64,000 bases of DNA from Caballeronia sp. Lep1P3 (GTDB lineage: Bacteria; Pseudomonadota; Gammaproteobacteria; Burkholderiales; Burkholderiaceae), in contig NZ_CP084265.1 of the NCBI RefSeq assembly GCF_022879595.1, positions 2,728,001-2,792,000 of the forward strand, given 5' to 3'. The first letter of the stretch is position 1; each line of letters begins with the position of its first letter. This document shows positions 28,374 through 38,799 of this stretch, piece after piece. A program made the translations under genes and the position numbers. The notes below the pieces were generated by a model, which searched no databases, was not told the DNA's origin, and saw only the letters and a program-made list of their open reading frames with translations.

Positions 28374-29657
28374 ATCGTACTGTCCGATGGTGATCATCTT
28401 CATCATCACGCGATACGAGTTGTACGCAAGCCAGCTCAGAATTCGCTCCGTCACAGGCCGCGACGCATAGTGTTTTTCGTCGATCGGGCGGCCTTCGTCG
28501 AAGGCCTGGAGAATGGCGTCGTGCAATTGGGCGATTTCCGGGTGATTGACGAGGACCATGTTGGCCTCGTTGTTGAGGACGAGCGACAGCGCGTCGAGGT
28601 TCGATGAGCCGATGGTCGCCCAGTCCGCGTCCACGACAGCGACCTTGCCGTGCAACATCGTTTTCTCGTATTCGGCGATGCGCACGCCGTGCTTGAGCAG
28701 GTTGCCGTAGAGAAAAGGCGTGGCGTAATCGAGCGCGACGAACTCCTTGCGCCCGATCACGAGCGACACGCGCACGCCGCGCCGCGCCGCGTAGACGAGC
28801 GCGCGCCGCAGTTTGCGGCCCGGCATGAAGTAGGGATTGGCGAGCAGCACTTCGCGCTCGGCGTGCGCCATCGCGCGCAGATACGCCTTTTCGATGGCGC
28901 GCCGGTTCAGCAGACTGTCGCGCGCGACGAACGCGACGCAAGGCTGATCGACCGCGTGAATCTCGCCGAGCCGCGCGCGGCGCCGCGCACGCAGCGCGCG
29001 CCGCGAGCTCCAGCGGTTCTTTGGCGGCTCGGCGTCCGCTTCGCAGTTCGACCGACGCGGCTCGCGCGGTTTCACGCCGAGCCGGATGCGCTCCCACTGA
29101 AGCTCGAACGCGTCGCGTACGTCCTTGACAACCGGCCCTTGCGCTTCCATCGCGAAGTCCCAGCGCGGCTCCGTGAGGCGCGTGCCATTCTGGTCGTAGT
29201 CGTCGACGATATTGATGCCGCCGCAGAACGCGTAAGTGTCGTCGATCAGCGCGAGCTTGCGGTGCGTGCGCGAAAAGCCCAGTGGCCCGAACAGCAGATG
29301 CGGATTGTAAATTCGATGATCGACGCCGCCTTCCTTCCACTGCGCGAACATCGGCAGATCGCCCGCCGTGCCGATGCCATCGGTGATCACGCGCACGACG
29401 ACGCCGCGCGTGGCCGCGCGCACGAGCGCATCGGAGATGGCGCGGCCGATGTCGTCGTTGGCGAAGATGTAGGTTTCGAGCGAAACGGAAGTCCGCGCGT
29501 TGTCGATGCGGCCGATGAGCGCCGGAAAGAACTCGACGCCGCCCTGGAATATCCGGACGTCGTTGCCCGCGGTGAAGCAAAAGCGCGGCGGGCGCCGTCC
29601 GGAAAAAAGCGCTTCACGCAGTCGCTTGAAGCTGCGCCGCGGACGCACAAAGATCAT
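28371..29657 (-). CDS. clsB: Cardiolipin synthase B (phospholipase D family)
   Basis: Membrane-associated enzyme that forms cardiolipin from phosphatidyl donors. It has 428 residues with two HKD motifs: THRKLALID (H132, K134, D139) and LHGKVAVVD (H336, K338, D343), each followed by the usual small-residue stretch (CGG, GSSNLD). An arginine-rich linker (about 200-232) between the halves is unusual in composition. The ATG overlaps the nudB stop (ATGA), so it is coupled to nudB. Confidence 0.88.
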   Translation of the reverse strand: MIFVRPRRSFKRLREALFSGRRPPRFCFTAGNDVRIFQGGVEFFPALIGRIDNARTSVSLETYIFANDDIGRAISDALVRAATRGVVVRVITDGIGTAGDLPMFAQWKEGGVDHRIYNPHLLFGPLGFSRTHRKLALIDDTYAFCGGINIVDDYDQNGTRLTEPRWDFAMEAQGPVVKDVRDAFELQWERIRLGVKPREPRRSNCEADAEPPKNRWSSRRALRARRRARLGEIHAVDQPCVAFVARDSLLNRRAIEKAYLRAMAHAEREVLLANPYFMPGRKLRRALVYAARRGVRVSLVIGRKEFVALDYATPFLYGNLLKHGVRIAEYEKTMLHGKVAVVDADWATIGSSNLDALSLVLNNEANMVLVNHPEIAQLHDAILQAFDEGRPIDEKHYASRPVTERILSWLAYNSYRVMMKMITIGQYD

Positions 29658-30136
29658 CGGCTATGCGCCGCGAGGCGCTCGGGCAATTGCAGGATCGCTT
29701 CGCGGTTGGACCACGAGAAACACCGGTCGGCGGCTTCGCGCAACGGCAGCCAGAGATGCGACGTGTGTTCGCGCGGCGCGAGCGTCACTTCCAGACAGTG
29801 CGGCACGCACAGGCTGAACTGGTGTTCGGTGTTGTGCGTGATACCTTCGGCGTAACGGTGCCGCCACTGCGGATAAATCTCGTACTCAATGCTGTGATGC
29901 CAGTTCAGAAGCGCGCCCTGCGGCACGAGCGGACTGCCGACGACAATGCCCGTCTCTTCCTGCACTTCGCGCGCGGCCGTTTCTTCCAGCGGCTCGTCGA
30001 TGCGGTCCTTCGAACCCGTCACCGACTGCCAGAAGCCCGGATGATCCGCCCGCTCGATGATCAGCACGTCGAGGTCCGGCGTATGAATCACGACCAACAC
30101 CGACTCGGGAATTTTGGGTGGCTTCTGCATGACCAT
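29654..30136 (-). CDS. nudB: Dihydroneopterin triphosphate diphosphatase (Nudix)
   Basis: Removes pyrophosphate from dihydroneopterin triphosphate in folate synthesis. About 160 residues. The Nudix box runs GSKDRIDEPLEETAAREVQ then EETGI, and FWQSVTGSKD just before it is typical of NudB. Start at ATG 30136 or 30130; neither has a clear Shine-Dalgarno, and the open frame continues upstream through the aspS terminator, which argues against a longer protein. Downstream of aspS, coupled to clsB. Confidence 0.88.
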   Translation of the reverse strand: MVMQKPPKIPESVLVVIHTPDLDVLIIERADHPGFWQSVTGSKDRIDEPLEETAAREVQEETGIVVGSPLVPQGALLNWHHSIEYEIYPQWRHRYAEGITHNTEHQFSLCVPHCLEVTLAPREHTSHLWLPLREAADRCFSWSNREAILQLPERLAAHSR

Positions 30137-30186
30137 GTGAGCGTGCGTGTCGTCTGTTTGCGTCAAAGACTGTAACGCAAAAAGCG

Positions 30187-30211
30187 AAAAAGGCGCACTC
30201 GGCGCCTTTTT
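30187..30211 (-). terminator. Terminator of the aspS transcript
   Basis: Ten-base arms AAAAAGGCGC and GCGCCTTTTT around a 5-base loop, 20 bases past the aspS stop. It reads as a T-tailed hairpin on the minus strand. Confidence 0.75.
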
Positions 30212-30231
30212 CTTCACAACAATATCGACGC

Positions 30232-32034
30232 TTATTGCGTCTTCTGTTCGGGCTGACGCAGACGGATATGCAGTTCGCGCAACTGGCGCTCGTCGACTTC
30301 ACTCGGCGCTTGCGTGAGCAGGTCTTGCGCGCGCTGCGTCTTCGGGAAGGCGATCACGTCGCGGATCGAATCGGCGCCCGACATCAGCGTGACGATGCGG
30401 TCCAGACCGAACGCGATACCGCCGTGCGGCGGCGCGCCGTACTGCAGCGCGTCGAGCAGGAAGCCGAACTTGAGACGCGCTTCTTCCGCGCCGATCTTCA
30501 GCGCGCGGAACACCTTGCTCTGCACGTCTTCCTGGAAGATACGCACCGACCCGCCGCCGATTTCCCAGCCGTTCAGCACCATGTCGTAGGCCTTCGCGAG
30601 ACAGCGGCCCGGATCGGTTTCGAGGTATTCGAGGTGCTCGTCCTTCGGGCTCGTGAACGGGTGATGCGCGGCGACGTGGCGGTTCTCTTCCTCGTCGTAC
30701 TCGAACATCGGGAAGTCGATGACCCACAGCGGCTTCCAGCCGGTTTCGATGAGGCCGTTCGCCTTGCCGAACTCCGAATGGCCGATCTTCAGGCGCAGCG
30801 CGCCGAGGCTGTCGTTCACGACCTTCGCGCGATCCGCCGCGAAGAAAATGATGTCGCCGTCTTCCGCGCCGGTGCGCTCCATGATCGCCGCGACCGCCGC
30901 GTCATGCAGATTCTTGACGATCGGGCTTTGCAGACCGTCGCGGCCCTTCGTCTTGTCATTGACCTTGATCCACGCCAGGCCCTTCGCGCCGTAGATGCGC
31001 ACGAATTCCGTGTAGCCGTCGATATCCCCGCGCGACAGCTCGCCGCCCTTCGGCACGCGCAGCGCAGCGACGCGGCCGTCCTTCGAGTTCGCCGGCATGC
31101 TGAACACCTTGAAGTCGACGTCGCGAACGGCGTCGGTCAGGTCGGCGAATTCCAGCTTGACGCGCAGGTCGGGCTTGTCCGAACCGAAGCGGCGCATCGC
31201 TTCCGAATACAGCATGACCGGGAATTTCTCGGGCAGCGCCACGTCCATCGTTTCCTTGAACACATGACGGATCATGTTTTCGAACAGATCGCGGATTTCC
31301 TGCTCGGTCAGGAACGACGTTTCGCAGTCGATCTGCGTGAATTCCGGCTGACGGTCCGCGCGCAGGTCTTCGTCGCGGAAGCACTTGGTGATCTGGTAGT
31401 AACGGTCGAAGTTCGCGACCATCAACAATTGCTTGAACAGTTGCGGCGATTGCGGCAGCGCGAAGAACTGCCCGGCATTCACGCGCGACGGCACGAGATA
31501 ATCGCGCGCGCCTTCCGGCGTGCTCTTCGTGAGCATCGGCGTTTCGATGTCGATAAAGCCTTCTGCGTCCAGATACTTGCGCACTTCCATCGCCACGCGA
31601 TAACGCAGGCGCAGGTTCTTCTGCATCTGCGGACGGCGCAGGTCCAGCACGCGATGCGTGAGGCGCGTGGTTTCGGAGAGGTTGTCGTCGTCGAGCTGGA
31701 ACGGCGGCGTCACCGACGCGTTCAGCACCGTGAGTTCGTGACACAGCACTTCGATCTTGCCGCTCGTCAGATTGGCGTTGACCGTGCCCTCGGGACGGCC
31801 GCGCACGACACCGACCACGCGCACGCAGAACTCGTTGCGCACGCCCTCGGCCACCTTGAACATCTCGGCGCGATCCGGATCGCAGACGACCTGCACGAGC
31901 CCTTCGCGATCTCGCAAGTCGATGAAGATAACGCCCCCGTGGTCGCGGCGGCGATGCACCCAGCCGCACAGCGAGACGGTTTGGCCCAGTTGGGCTTCGG
32001 TCACCAGACCGCAGTATTCAGATCGCATCGACAT
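30232..32034 (-). CDS. aspS: Aspartyl-tRNA synthetase
   Basis: Charges tRNA with aspartate. It has 600 residues, the long bacterial type: OB-fold anticodon domain ([20 protein letters not shown]), class II catalytic core with [20 protein letters not shown] and [19 protein letters not shown], the GAD insertion, and motif 3 [13 protein letters not shown]. Many relatives lack asparaginyl-tRNA synthetase and use a non-discriminating enzyme; that cannot be decided from the window. An alternative ATG lies two codons in. Downstream of the DUF502 gene. Confidence 0.97.
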   Translation of the reverse strand: MSMRSEYCGLVTEAQLGQTVSLCGWVHRRRDHGGVIFIDLRDREGLVQVVCDPDRAEMFKVAEGVRNEFCVRVVGVVRGRPEGTVNANLTSGKIEVLCHELTVLNASVTPPFQLDDDNLSETTRLTHRVLDLRRPQMQKNLRLRYRVAMEVRKYLDAEGFIDIETPMLTKSTPEGARDYLVPSRVNAGQFFALPQSPQLFKQLLMVANFDRYYQITKCFRDEDLRADRQPEFTQIDCETSFLTEQEIRDLFENMIRHVFKETMDVALPEKFPVMLYSEAMRRFGSDKPDLRVKLEFADLTDAVRDVDFKVFSMPANSKDGRVAALRVPKGGELSRGDIDGYTEFVRIYGAKGLAWIKVNDKTKGRDGLQSPIVKNLHDAAVAAIMERTGAEDGDIIFFAADRAKVVNDSLGALRLKIGHSEFGKANGLIETGWKPLWVIDFPMFEYDEEENRHVAAHHPFTSPKDEHLEYLETDPGRCLAKAYDMVLNGWEIGGGSVRIFQEDVQSKVFRALKIGAEEARLKFGFLLDALQYGAPPHGGIAFGLDRIVTLMSGADSIRDVIAFPKTQRAQDLLTQAPSEVDERQLRELHIRLRQPEQKTQ

Positions 32035-32122
32035 GATGTTGTGTCTTTCGTTGTTCGTTGATCAACGGCTCGCGCGCGGATCGGTGCTCTCGTCGGCCCG
32101 ATTCGCTGCGCGCGCGCCGGCA

Positions 32123-32788
32123 TTACATCGGCGGTTCGGTGGGGCGGCGGGCGGGCGCGACCGCCGACAGCGGCACGCTCGGAGCGGGGGCAACCACGCC
32201 CATCGAAACGATGTACTTCAGTGCGGCGTCGACGGTCATGTCCAGTTCGACGACTTCGCTTTTTGGCATCATCAGAAAGAAGCCGGATGTGGGGTTGGGC
32301 GTCGTCGGCACATAGACGCTCACATGGTCTTCCTTCAGATGGTTTAGCACGTCGCCGCCGGGAATGCCGGTCAAAAACCCGATCGTGTACGAGCCCTTGC
32401 GCGGATATTCGATTAGCAGCGCCTTGCGAAACGCATTGCCGCTCGACGAAAGCAGCGTGTCCGACACCTGCTTGACGCTCGTGTAGAGCGGGCCGACGAC
32501 CGGAATGTGGCGAAGGATGGCGTCCCACCAGCCGACGAGCTTCTGCCCGACGAAATTCTGCGTGAACAGCCCGACGACGAAGATGAACGCGAGCGTCAGC
32601 ACAGCGCCCAGGCCCGGCAGATGGAAACCGAAGAAGCGCTCCGGCTGCCATGCGGACGGCAAAAGGAGCAGCGTCTGATCCATGGTCCCGATCACGAGGC
32701 CGAGCACCCACAGCGTGATGGCAAGCGGCACCAGCACGAGGAGGCCGGTGAGGAACACGGTTTTCAGCGTAGTCTTTTTCGTGGTCAC
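32123..32788 (-). CDS. DUF502 membrane protein
   Basis: A 221-residue inner-membrane protein of the DUF502 family, function unknown. Two strong hydrophobic segments (about 9-32 and 60-78) precede a soluble region. That region opens with the family block RHIPVVGPLYTSVKQVSDTL and contains FFLMMPKSEVVELDM. Start is GTG at 32788. Between fmdB-type and aspS genes, a common arrangement in Burkholderiales. Confidence 0.88.
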   Translation of the reverse strand: MTTKKTTLKTVFLTGLLVLVPLAITLWVLGLVIGTMDQTLLLLPSAWQPERFFGFHLPGLGAVLTLAFIFVVGLFTQNFVGQKLVGWWDAILRHIPVVGPLYTSVKQVSDTLLSSSGNAFRKALLIEYPRKGSYTIGFLTGIPGGDVLNHLKEDHVSVYVPTTPNPTSGFFLMMPKSEVVELDMTVDAALKYIVSMGVVAPAPSVPLSAVAPARRPTEPPM

Positions 32789-32941
32789 GTTGTGGTCGCT
32801 AGGGTGACGGGCGTCGGGTTGGCCGTGATCGACGCGCGATCATCGCGCGGTGGCTGACAGGCGGATCAACGAACGGGAGCGGGCGCGGTGCCTTGCGGCC
32901 CGAACCCGCGCCTTCGGTCCGATATGCGTCGCTATCGCCCT

Positions 32942-33304
32942 TCAGGCCGCGCTCGAAGGCGCTGCCGGAGCCGACGCGCCAGCGGCGGGTGCGGCGCTTT
33001 CGGTCTTCGGCGCATCGGACGATGCCGCGCCGCCTGCGCTCGCGCTATCGCCGGAATTCGAATTGCCTGAGGCAGACGGGGCGCTCTCGCCCGGCTTCGC
33101 CGCCGGCGCTCCGTTGTTGCTGCCGCCGCGGAAATCGGTGACATACCAGCCGGAGCCCTTCAACTGGAAACCTGCCGCGGTGACTTGCTTGGAAAACGCG
33201 TCTTTTCCGCAGGCGGGACATTGCGTGAGCGGTGCGTCGCTCAACTTTTGGAGCACGTCTTTTTCGTGGCCGCAGGATGCGCAGCGGTATGCGTAAATCG
33301 GCAT
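32942..33304 (-). CDS. FmdB-type zinc ribbon protein
   Basis: A 120-residue protein with an N-terminal zinc ribbon: CASC (C8, C11) and CPAC (C29, C32) in the context MPIYAYRCASCGHE. A GSGWYVTDFR segment follows. The C-terminal half is an Ala/Ser/Pro-rich disordered tail. AGGAAGAG precedes the ATG. Regulatory role is suggested for the family but not demonstrated. Codirectional with DUF502 and aspS. Confidence 0.9.
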   Translation of the reverse strand: MPIYAYRCASCGHEKDVLQKLSDAPLTQCPACGKDAFSKQVTAAGFQLKGSGWYVTDFRGGSNNGAPAAKPGESAPSASGNSNSGDSASAGGAASSDAPKTESAAPAAGASAPAAPSSAA

Positions 33305-33438
33305 GGCACTCTTCCTACAATGATCAGTCGACGCTTGCAAAGCCTTGAATTATAGCCGCAAACCGCATTCGACCCGCGCTTTTCGGGCACGCACGAACGC
33401 TGCGGCAATGTCGATAGATGAGGGCGAAGGCGACGAAT

Positions 33439-34065
33439 TCAAGCGCGCCGCCAGGTCATCCAGCGCTCCCGGCCAGCGAAAACCGGAATCGAGCCGCTCA
33501 CTTCGCGGTCCTCGATCAATTCGAAATCGCGCGCGAGCAGTGCATCGAGTTCGCCGCGCTCGATGCCGAACGGCGGGCCTTTGGGCGTCGCGCCGATGAA
33601 AAAGAAGCCGGCGAGCAGCGCGCCCGGCTGCAGCAGCGCGGCCATGCGCGTTGCATAGTCGGCCCAGCGCGCTTTTGGCAGCGCGCACAGAAATGCCCGC
33701 TCGTAGATCCAGTCCGGCGTGAAAGGCGGCTGATAGGCGAAGAAATCGGCCTCTTCGACGACGTTCGCATGCGCGCCCAGTTGCGCCCGCGCCGCCGCGA
33801 CCGCGCTCGGCGAGAAATCGATCGCACGCACGCTCGCGCCGCGCTCGACAAGATATCGCGCTTCGTAGGCGCTGCCGCAGCCGGGAATCAGCACGTTCTT
33901 GGCGCGCGGCCCGGCGAGCGTCGCAACGAACGACCCGAACGCATCCGGCACGCCCGCCTGATCCCACGGCGTGAAGCCCTCGTCGAAGCGCTCGTCCCAG
34001 AAACCGGGCGAATTGGGATCGCGGTTGTCGAAAGACGGAACTTGCGCGTTGTTCGGATCGCTCAT
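33439..34065 (-). CDS. TPMT-type SAM-dependent methyltransferase
   Basis: A 208-residue class I methyltransferase of the thiopurine methyltransferase-like group. FWDERFDEGFTPWDQAGVP opens the domain. The SAM-binding glycine motif is VLIPGCGSAYEARYL, followed by the acidic turn VRAIDFSPSAV. GGAG sits at good spacing before ATG 34065. Substrate unknown. Between ubiB and the FmdB gene, all minus strand. Confidence 0.87.
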   Translation of the reverse strand: MSDPNNAQVPSFDNRDPNSPGFWDERFDEGFTPWDQAGVPDAFGSFVATLAGPRAKNVLIPGCGSAYEARYLVERGASVRAIDFSPSAVAAARAQLGAHANVVEEADFFAYQPPFTPDWIYERAFLCALPKARWADYATRMAALLQPGALLAGFFFIGATPKGPPFGIERGELDALLARDFELIEDREVSGSIPVFAGRERWMTWRRA

Positions 34066-34106
34066 CGTTTCTCCTCGCGCCGGCATCGAAGCGCCGGCTC
34101 ACGTGC

Positions 34107-35681
34107 TCACGGATGCCCCATCCACAGTTGCGCGATGACGGCGCCCGCTCCCGCCATCGCGGCCAGGCCGACGACGAGCAGCGTCGTCAGCAGACGATTC
34201 GTGCGCTTTTGCTGCGCGAGGAGCTGGCGCATCGTGTCGTCGTGGCTGGTTCGCGGCGCGTCGTGGTGCTCCGCGAGCAGATGGTGAATCAGCCGCGGCA
34301 ATTGCGGAATCGTCTTGCTCCACTGCGGCGCCTCCATTTGCAAGCGCTCGTACCAGCCGCGCCAGCCGATCTGCTCGTTCATCCAGCGTTCGAGATACGG
34401 CTTCGCGGTCTTCCACAGATCGAGTTCGGGATCGAGCGACCGGCCGAGTCCTTCGACGTTCAGCATCGTTTTCTGCAGCAGGACGAGCTGCGGCTGAATC
34501 TCGACGTTGAAGCGGCGCGACGTCGAAAAAAGGCGCATCAGCACCTGGCCGAGCGAAATGTCCTTGAGCGCGCGATCGAAATACGGCTCGCAGACCGCGC
34601 GGATGGCGCTTTCCAGTTCCTCGACGCGCGTGCCCGGCGGCACCCAGCCGGATTCCAGATGCAGCGTCGCGACGCGGTGATAGTCGCGCTTGAAAAACGC
34701 GAGGAAGTTCTGCGCGAGATAGTTCTTATCGAAGTCCGACAACGCGCCGACGATGCCGAAATCCAGCGCGATGTATCGCCCGAAGGTCGCCGGATCGAGA
34801 CTCACCTGGATATTGCCGGGGTGCATGTCCGCGTGGAAGAAGCCGTCGCGAAACACTTGCGTGAAGAAAATCTCGACGCCTTCGCGCGCGAGCTTCGGAA
34901 TATCGACGCCCGCCGCGCGCAGCGTCTCGACCTGACTGATCGGCACGCCGACCATGCGCTCCATGACCAGCACGGCAGGCGCAGACAGGTCCCAGTACAT
35001 CTCGGGCACGAGCAGCAGATCGAGGCCGAGGAAATTGCGGCGCAACTGGCTGCCGTTGGCCGCCTCGCGCATCAGATCGAGTTCGTCGTGCAGATATTTG
35101 TCGAACTCCGCGACCACTTCACGCGGCTTGAGCCGCCTGCCATCCGGCCAGAGACGCTCGGCCCAGATCGCGATGTCGCGCAAAAGCGCGAGGTCGGAAT
35201 CGATCACGGGCAGCATGCCGGGCCGCAGCACCTTCACGGCGACGGGCTTGCCGGCATGCTCGCCGTGCTTGATCTTCGCGAAGTGCACCTGCGCGATGGA
35301 CGCGCTCGCCACCGGCACGCGCTCGAAGTCGTCGAAAAGATGTTCGATGGGCGCGCCGAGCGACTTTTCGATGATCGAAACGGCGACGCCCGAGTCGAAT
35401 GGCGGCACGCGGTCTTGCAGTTTCGCAAGCTCGTTGGCGATATCGACGGGCAAGAGATCGCGCCGCGTCGAAAGCACCTGGCCGAATTTCACGAAGATCG
35501 GTCCGAGGCTTTCGAGCGCGAGACGAAGCCGGATGCCGCGCTCGATATCGAAGCGGCGGCCGAACGTCGTCACGCGCATGAGGTAGCGCACGCGGCGGTC
35601 GTTGATGCCGCTCATGACCAGTTCGTCGAGGCCGAAGCGGACAATCGTGAAGAAAATCTTGAGGAAACGCAGAAAACGCAT
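34107..35681 (-). CDS. ubiB: Ubiquinone biosynthesis protein UbiB (ABC1/ADCK kinase-like)
   Basis: Atypical kinase-like ATPase needed for ubiquinone synthesis, at the inner membrane. It has 524 residues, almost exactly family length. The KxGQ signature is in [11 protein letters not shown], with [11 protein letters not shown] and the [16 protein letters not shown] catalytic motifs. Two hydrophobic helices lie at the C terminus (about 477-518). ATG 35681 is where the family begins; the frame stays open upstream through ubiJ. Directly downstream of ubiJ. Confidence 0.95.
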   Translation of the reverse strand: MRFLRFLKIFFTIVRFGLDELVMSGINDRRVRYLMRVTTFGRRFDIERGIRLRLALESLGPIFVKFGQVLSTRRDLLPVDIANELAKLQDRVPPFDSGVAVSIIEKSLGAPIEHLFDDFERVPVASASIAQVHFAKIKHGEHAGKPVAVKVLRPGMLPVIDSDLALLRDIAIWAERLWPDGRRLKPREVVAEFDKYLHDELDLMREAANGSQLRRNFLGLDLLLVPEMYWDLSAPAVLVMERMVGVPISQVETLRAAGVDIPKLAREGVEIFFTQVFRDGFFHADMHPGNIQVSLDPATFGRYIALDFGIVGALSDFDKNYLAQNFLAFFKRDYHRVATLHLESGWVPPGTRVEELESAIRAVCEPYFDRALKDISLGQVLMRLFSTSRRFNVEIQPQLVLLQKTMLNVEGLGRSLDPELDLWKTAKPYLERWMNEQIGWRGWYERLQMEAPQWSKTIPQLPRLIHHLLAEHHDAPRTSHDDTMRQLLAQQKRTNRLLTTLLVVGLAAMAGAGAVIAQLWMGHP

Positions 35682-35703
35682 GGTCGGGATTCGCTTCAGC
35701 TCG

Positions 35704-36405
35704 TTATTTGCGCGAGTCGCGCACGGACTCGCCGTCAGTCCGCGCTGAAGCGCCGCGGTCCGACTGTGTCTGTTCGATTCGTTCGATTCGTTCGATGCGC
35801 TTCTCGACGCGCGCGAGCGCATCCCGCGCATGCGACAACTCCGCGTTGAACGCCGCGAGGGCGCTTTTACGCACCAGTTGCGGACGCTCGTCCAGCAAGT
35901 ATTCGGCCACGGAATCCACCAGATTGCGGCCCGTGCGCTGCGCCTGCTCCTGAACCGTCCGCACGATGATGCCCAGACGATGCGCGGGCGCATCGCCGAT
36001 TACGCGCGATAAATCTTCTTCCGGATCCCAGCGCAAATGCTCGGCGAGCTTGGCGAGCGTCGTCGCGAATTCGGCGTCGCCGTCGATGCGCACGTGCTTC
36101 ATTACGGCCGCCTGTCCGCCTTGCAGGAACGCCGGCAGTGCATCGAACGGCACGGCGATCGCGACGTCGAACCGGCCGGCGTGCGCTTCGCTCGTCGCGG
36201 CGAAAAGGCCGTCCGCCTGAACGACGAGCGCGATCGTGAACGGCGCGCACGAGAGCTTCACGCACTTGCCGGCATACGGCTTGATGCGCTCGCGCGCCCA
36301 CGGCTCGCGCACCAGAAGATGATTGACCGCCGCCGCGAACGCACCGGACGCGGTCTTCGTAGCGGAACCTATAGCAGGACGGGAGAATTCGTGTGCGTTC
36401 GTCAT
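35704..36405 (-). CDS. ubiJ: Ubiquinone biosynthesis accessory factor UbiJ
   Basis: Lipid-binding SCP2-domain protein that holds ubiquinone intermediates in the Ubi complex. It has 233 residues: N-terminal SCP2 fold (about 15-110, [20 protein letters not shown]) and a C-terminal helical/coiled segment rich in ER repeats ([15 protein letters not shown]). The ATG at 36405 precedes the conserved part. 22 bases before ubiB, in the usual ubiJ-ubiB order, with ubiE close by. Confidence 0.88.
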   Translation of the reverse strand: MTNAHEFSRPAIGSATKTASGAFAAAVNHLLVREPWARERIKPYAGKCVKLSCAPFTIALVVQADGLFAATSEAHAGRFDVAIAVPFDALPAFLQGGQAAVMKHVRIDGDAEFATTLAKLAEHLRWDPEEDLSRVIGDAPAHRLGIIVRTVQEQAQRTGRNLVDSVAEYLLDERPQLVRKSALAAFNAELSHARDALARVEKRIERIERIEQTQSDRGASARTDGESVRDSRK

Positions 36406-36417
36406 CGGCTCTGAAAG

Positions 36418-36451
36418 AAAAAACCCGTGCAAGCGGTCGCTTGCGCGGGTT
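36418..36451 (-). terminator. Terminator after the Tim44-like gene
   Basis: 13-base arms (36422-36434 with 36439-36451, one wobble pair), loop GGTC. It is followed by TTTTTTC on the minus strand and separates the ubiE/Tim44-like block from ubiJ-ubiB. Confidence 0.82.
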
Positions 36452-36542
36452 CTATTCTACGGTCTAGGCGCTTCCCGCTCCGCGACGCGGAGCAACTTCT
36501 TGATGGACGCCACGCCACCGGACGGCGCTTCGGCGCGCGGCC

Positions 36543-37526
36543 TCAGCTCACTTGCTGGATACCCGCGAGCAGCCAGCCTTCGCTGCCGCCCTTCTGCTTC
36601 GACAGATTCCAGATTTCGACGAACGGCTCAGCCGCCGCCCCTTCCGATTCGCGAATCAGCCCGTGAAAGCGCACGCTCGCGAGATACTCGCTCCCGCGAT
36701 CCTCGACGCCCAGCACGTCCGCGTTCAATTGGACGACATCCGTGCGATTCGGCGCGCCGCCGCGCGCGTCCACGTCGAGCTTCACTTCCGCGAACATTTC
36801 GGGCGTGGTGAATTCGCGAATGTCGTTGACGTTGCCGCGATCCCACGCGTCCTGGAGGCGCACGAAGTAGACCTTCGCGTTGCGCACGAACGCCTCGGTG
36901 TCGAAGCCCGCCGGAACGTTGGCCGGCGTTTGCACGGCGGGCGAGTCGATGTAATTCGCGCCGAAGCCCGTCGGCTGCGACGCGCGCGGCGGCTCCTGAT
37001 TCAGCCCCGTGCGCGCCGATGCGCCATACGGCGACGCGCCCGCGTACGCCGGCGTCGAGTTGCCCTGACGCCTGCGCGTGAAGAAGCGGAACAGCATGAC
37101 CGCCGCGAGCACGATGAGCGCGATCATGATCACATTGAACATCGCGCCGGCGAACGCGCCGCCGAGCCCGAAGTGCGACAGCAGCGCCGCGATGCCCAGA
37201 CCCGCCGCAAGCCCGGCGACAGGACCGAGCCACCGATTGCGCGCGGGTTGCTGAACCGGAGGCGGCGCGGCGGGCGCGGGTTGCGCGCGCTGCGGCTGCG
37301 CTGCCTGGCTCGGGTACATGGGCTGCGACGGCGGCGTGGCCTGATGCTGCTGCGTGGCCGTCGCCGACTGACGGCCGAAGCTGCGGCCGCCGCCCATGCG
37401 ACGCGCGTCTGCGTCATCCGCGAAGAGTGCGCCAGCCGCGATAACGCCAGCCAGCGTCAAGATTCCGGCCTTCCTGACAAGCGTGCTCAGGAAACCCCGG
37501 GTTTGGGGTAAGCGCGAATCGGACAT
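36543..37526 (-). CDS. Tim44-like domain membrane protein
   Basis: A 327-residue envelope protein. Signal-like or anchoring helix at about 20-38, then a Gln/Pro/Ala-rich low-complexity stretch (about 50-95). Two hydrophobic helices follow (about 98-115 and 122-145), then a C-terminal Tim44/MBA1-like domain (about 205-325) with AFVRNAKVYFVRLQDAWDRG and IREFTTPEMF. The family is widespread in proteobacteria; the bacterial role is unclear. Between ubiE and the terminator. Confidence 0.85.
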   Translation of the reverse strand: MSDSRLPQTRGFLSTLVRKAGILTLAGVIAAGALFADDADARRMGGGRSFGRQSATATQQHQATPPSQPMYPSQAAQPQRAQPAPAAPPPVQQPARNRWLGPVAGLAAGLGIAALLSHFGLGGAFAGAMFNVIMIALIVLAAVMLFRFFTRRRQGNSTPAYAGASPYGASARTGLNQEPPRASQPTGFGANYIDSPAVQTPANVPAGFDTEAFVRNAKVYFVRLQDAWDRGNVNDIREFTTPEMFAEVKLDVDARGGAPNRTDVVQLNADVLGVEDRGSEYLASVRFHGLIRESEGAAAEPFVEIWNLSKQKGGSEGWLLAGIQQVS

Positions 37527-37551
37527 ATTGAATCCTTAAGAGAGAGGAACA

Positions 37552-38283
37552 TCAGAATTTGATCCCGACGTGTAACGCTACCACGCCACCTGACAAATTG
37601 TAATATTCGACTCGATCCAGGCCCGCTTGTTCCATCATCGTTTTGAGCGTTTCCTGGTCCGGATGCATGCGAATGGACTCGGCCAGATACCGGTAGCTCT
37701 CTGCGTCCTTCGCCACTTTGTCGCCAAGCCACGGCAAAATCTTGAAACTGTAGATATCGTAGGGCTTCTTCAGCGGCTCCCAAACCTTCGAGAATTCCAG
37801 GACGAGCAGGCGGCCGCCCGGCTTGAGCACGCGCTGCATGTCGGCGAGCGCGCGCTCTTTGTGCGTCATGTTGCGAAGACCGAAGGCAACCGTCACCACA
37901 TCGAAATAATTATCGGGGAACGGAATCTTTTCGGCATCGCACAGAAGCGTCGGGGTGATCACGCCCTTGTCGAGCAGACGGTCACGGCCCACGCGCAGCA
38001 TCGATTCGTTGATGTCCGTGTGCCACACTTCGCCGGTCGGCCCGGCTTGCTTCGCGAACGCCATCGCCAGATCGCCCGTGCCGCCCGCGATGTCCAGCAC
38101 CTTGGAACCGGCGCGCACCTTCGCCTGCCCGATCGTGAAGTGCTTCCAGATGCGATGCAGCCCGCCGGACATCAGGTCGTTCATCAGGTCGTAGTTGCTC
38201 GCGACGGAGTGGAACACGCCCGCCACCTTCTTCGCCTTGTCCTGCTCGTCGACCGTTTCGTATCCGAAGTGGGTCTTGCTCAT
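37552..38283 (-). CDS. ubiE: Ubiquinone/menaquinone methyltransferase UbiE
   Basis: C-methyltransferase of ubiquinone synthesis. It has 243 residues, with SAM site [12 protein letters not shown], the UbiE block [18 protein letters not shown], and the C-terminal SFKILPWLG and [10 protein letters not shown]. Start ATG 38283 follows AGGAAAG and matches the family N terminus ([11 protein letters not shown]). Codirectional with DUF971 upstream and the Tim44-like gene downstream. Confidence 0.96.
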   Translation of the reverse strand: MSKTHFGYETVDEQDKAKKVAGVFHSVASNYDLMNDLMSGGLHRIWKHFTIGQAKVRAGSKVLDIAGGTGDLAMAFAKQAGPTGEVWHTDINESMLRVGRDRLLDKGVITPTLLCDAEKIPFPDNYFDVVTVAFGLRNMTHKERALADMQRVLKPGGRLLVLEFSKVWEPLKKPYDIYSFKILPWLGDKVAKDAESYRYLAESIRMHPDQETLKTMMEQAGLDRVEYYNLSGGVVALHVGIKF

Positions 38284-38368
38284 AGCGCTCTTTCCTCGCC
38301 TGTTGTTCATTGTCAGCCTGCGCAATCGCCGCGCCGGCCATGCGGCTTCACGCCGCGCGTCGTTCGTT

Positions 38369-38779
38369 TCAGTGGCAATGACCGCCGGAAGGCTGCGCGG
38401 CCATCGGCGCGTCGCGCTCGAGGCCGGCGGCTTCGAGCTTGCCGAGATAGTCGCGCCAGAGCTGCTCCTGACGCGTCGCGAGATCGTAAAGAATGTCCCA
38501 CGAATAGATGCCGGTGTTGTGGCCGTCGGAAAAATTCAACTGGAGCGCGTAATGTCCGACGGGCTCCACGCCGATAATGCCGACCTCGCGCTTGCCCGTC
38601 TGCAGCGTTTCCTGGCCCGGCCCGTGACCCTGCACTTCGGCGGAGGGCGAATAGACGCGCAGCAGTTCGAACGGCACGCGATACGACTCGCTCTCGCCGT
38701 ATTGCAGTTCGAGCACGCGCGATTTGGAATGCAGAACGACGCCGGTTGGAATCGGCGTCGTCGATGTCAGTCCGCTCAT
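38369..38779 (-). CDS. DUF971 (GBBH-like N-terminal domain) protein
   Basis: A 136-residue protein made mainly of the small DUF971 domain, which also forms the N terminus of gamma-butyrobetaine hydroxylase. [20 protein letters not shown], the [20 protein letters not shown] block and [10 protein letters not shown] are the family blocks. A His-rich end (GGHCH) may bind metal. In other bacteria the domain is linked to Fe-S cluster metabolism; its role here is not shown. Between HIT and ubiE genes. Confidence 0.87.
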   Translation of the reverse strand: MSGLTSTTPIPTGVVLHSKSRVLELQYGESESYRVPFELLRVYSPSAEVQGHGPGQETLQTGKREVGIIGVEPVGHYALQLNFSDGHNTGIYSWDILYDLATRQEQLWRDYLGKLEAAGLERDAPMAAQPSGGHCH

Positions 38780-38799
38780 GATGAGCCTTGCCTCTTGGG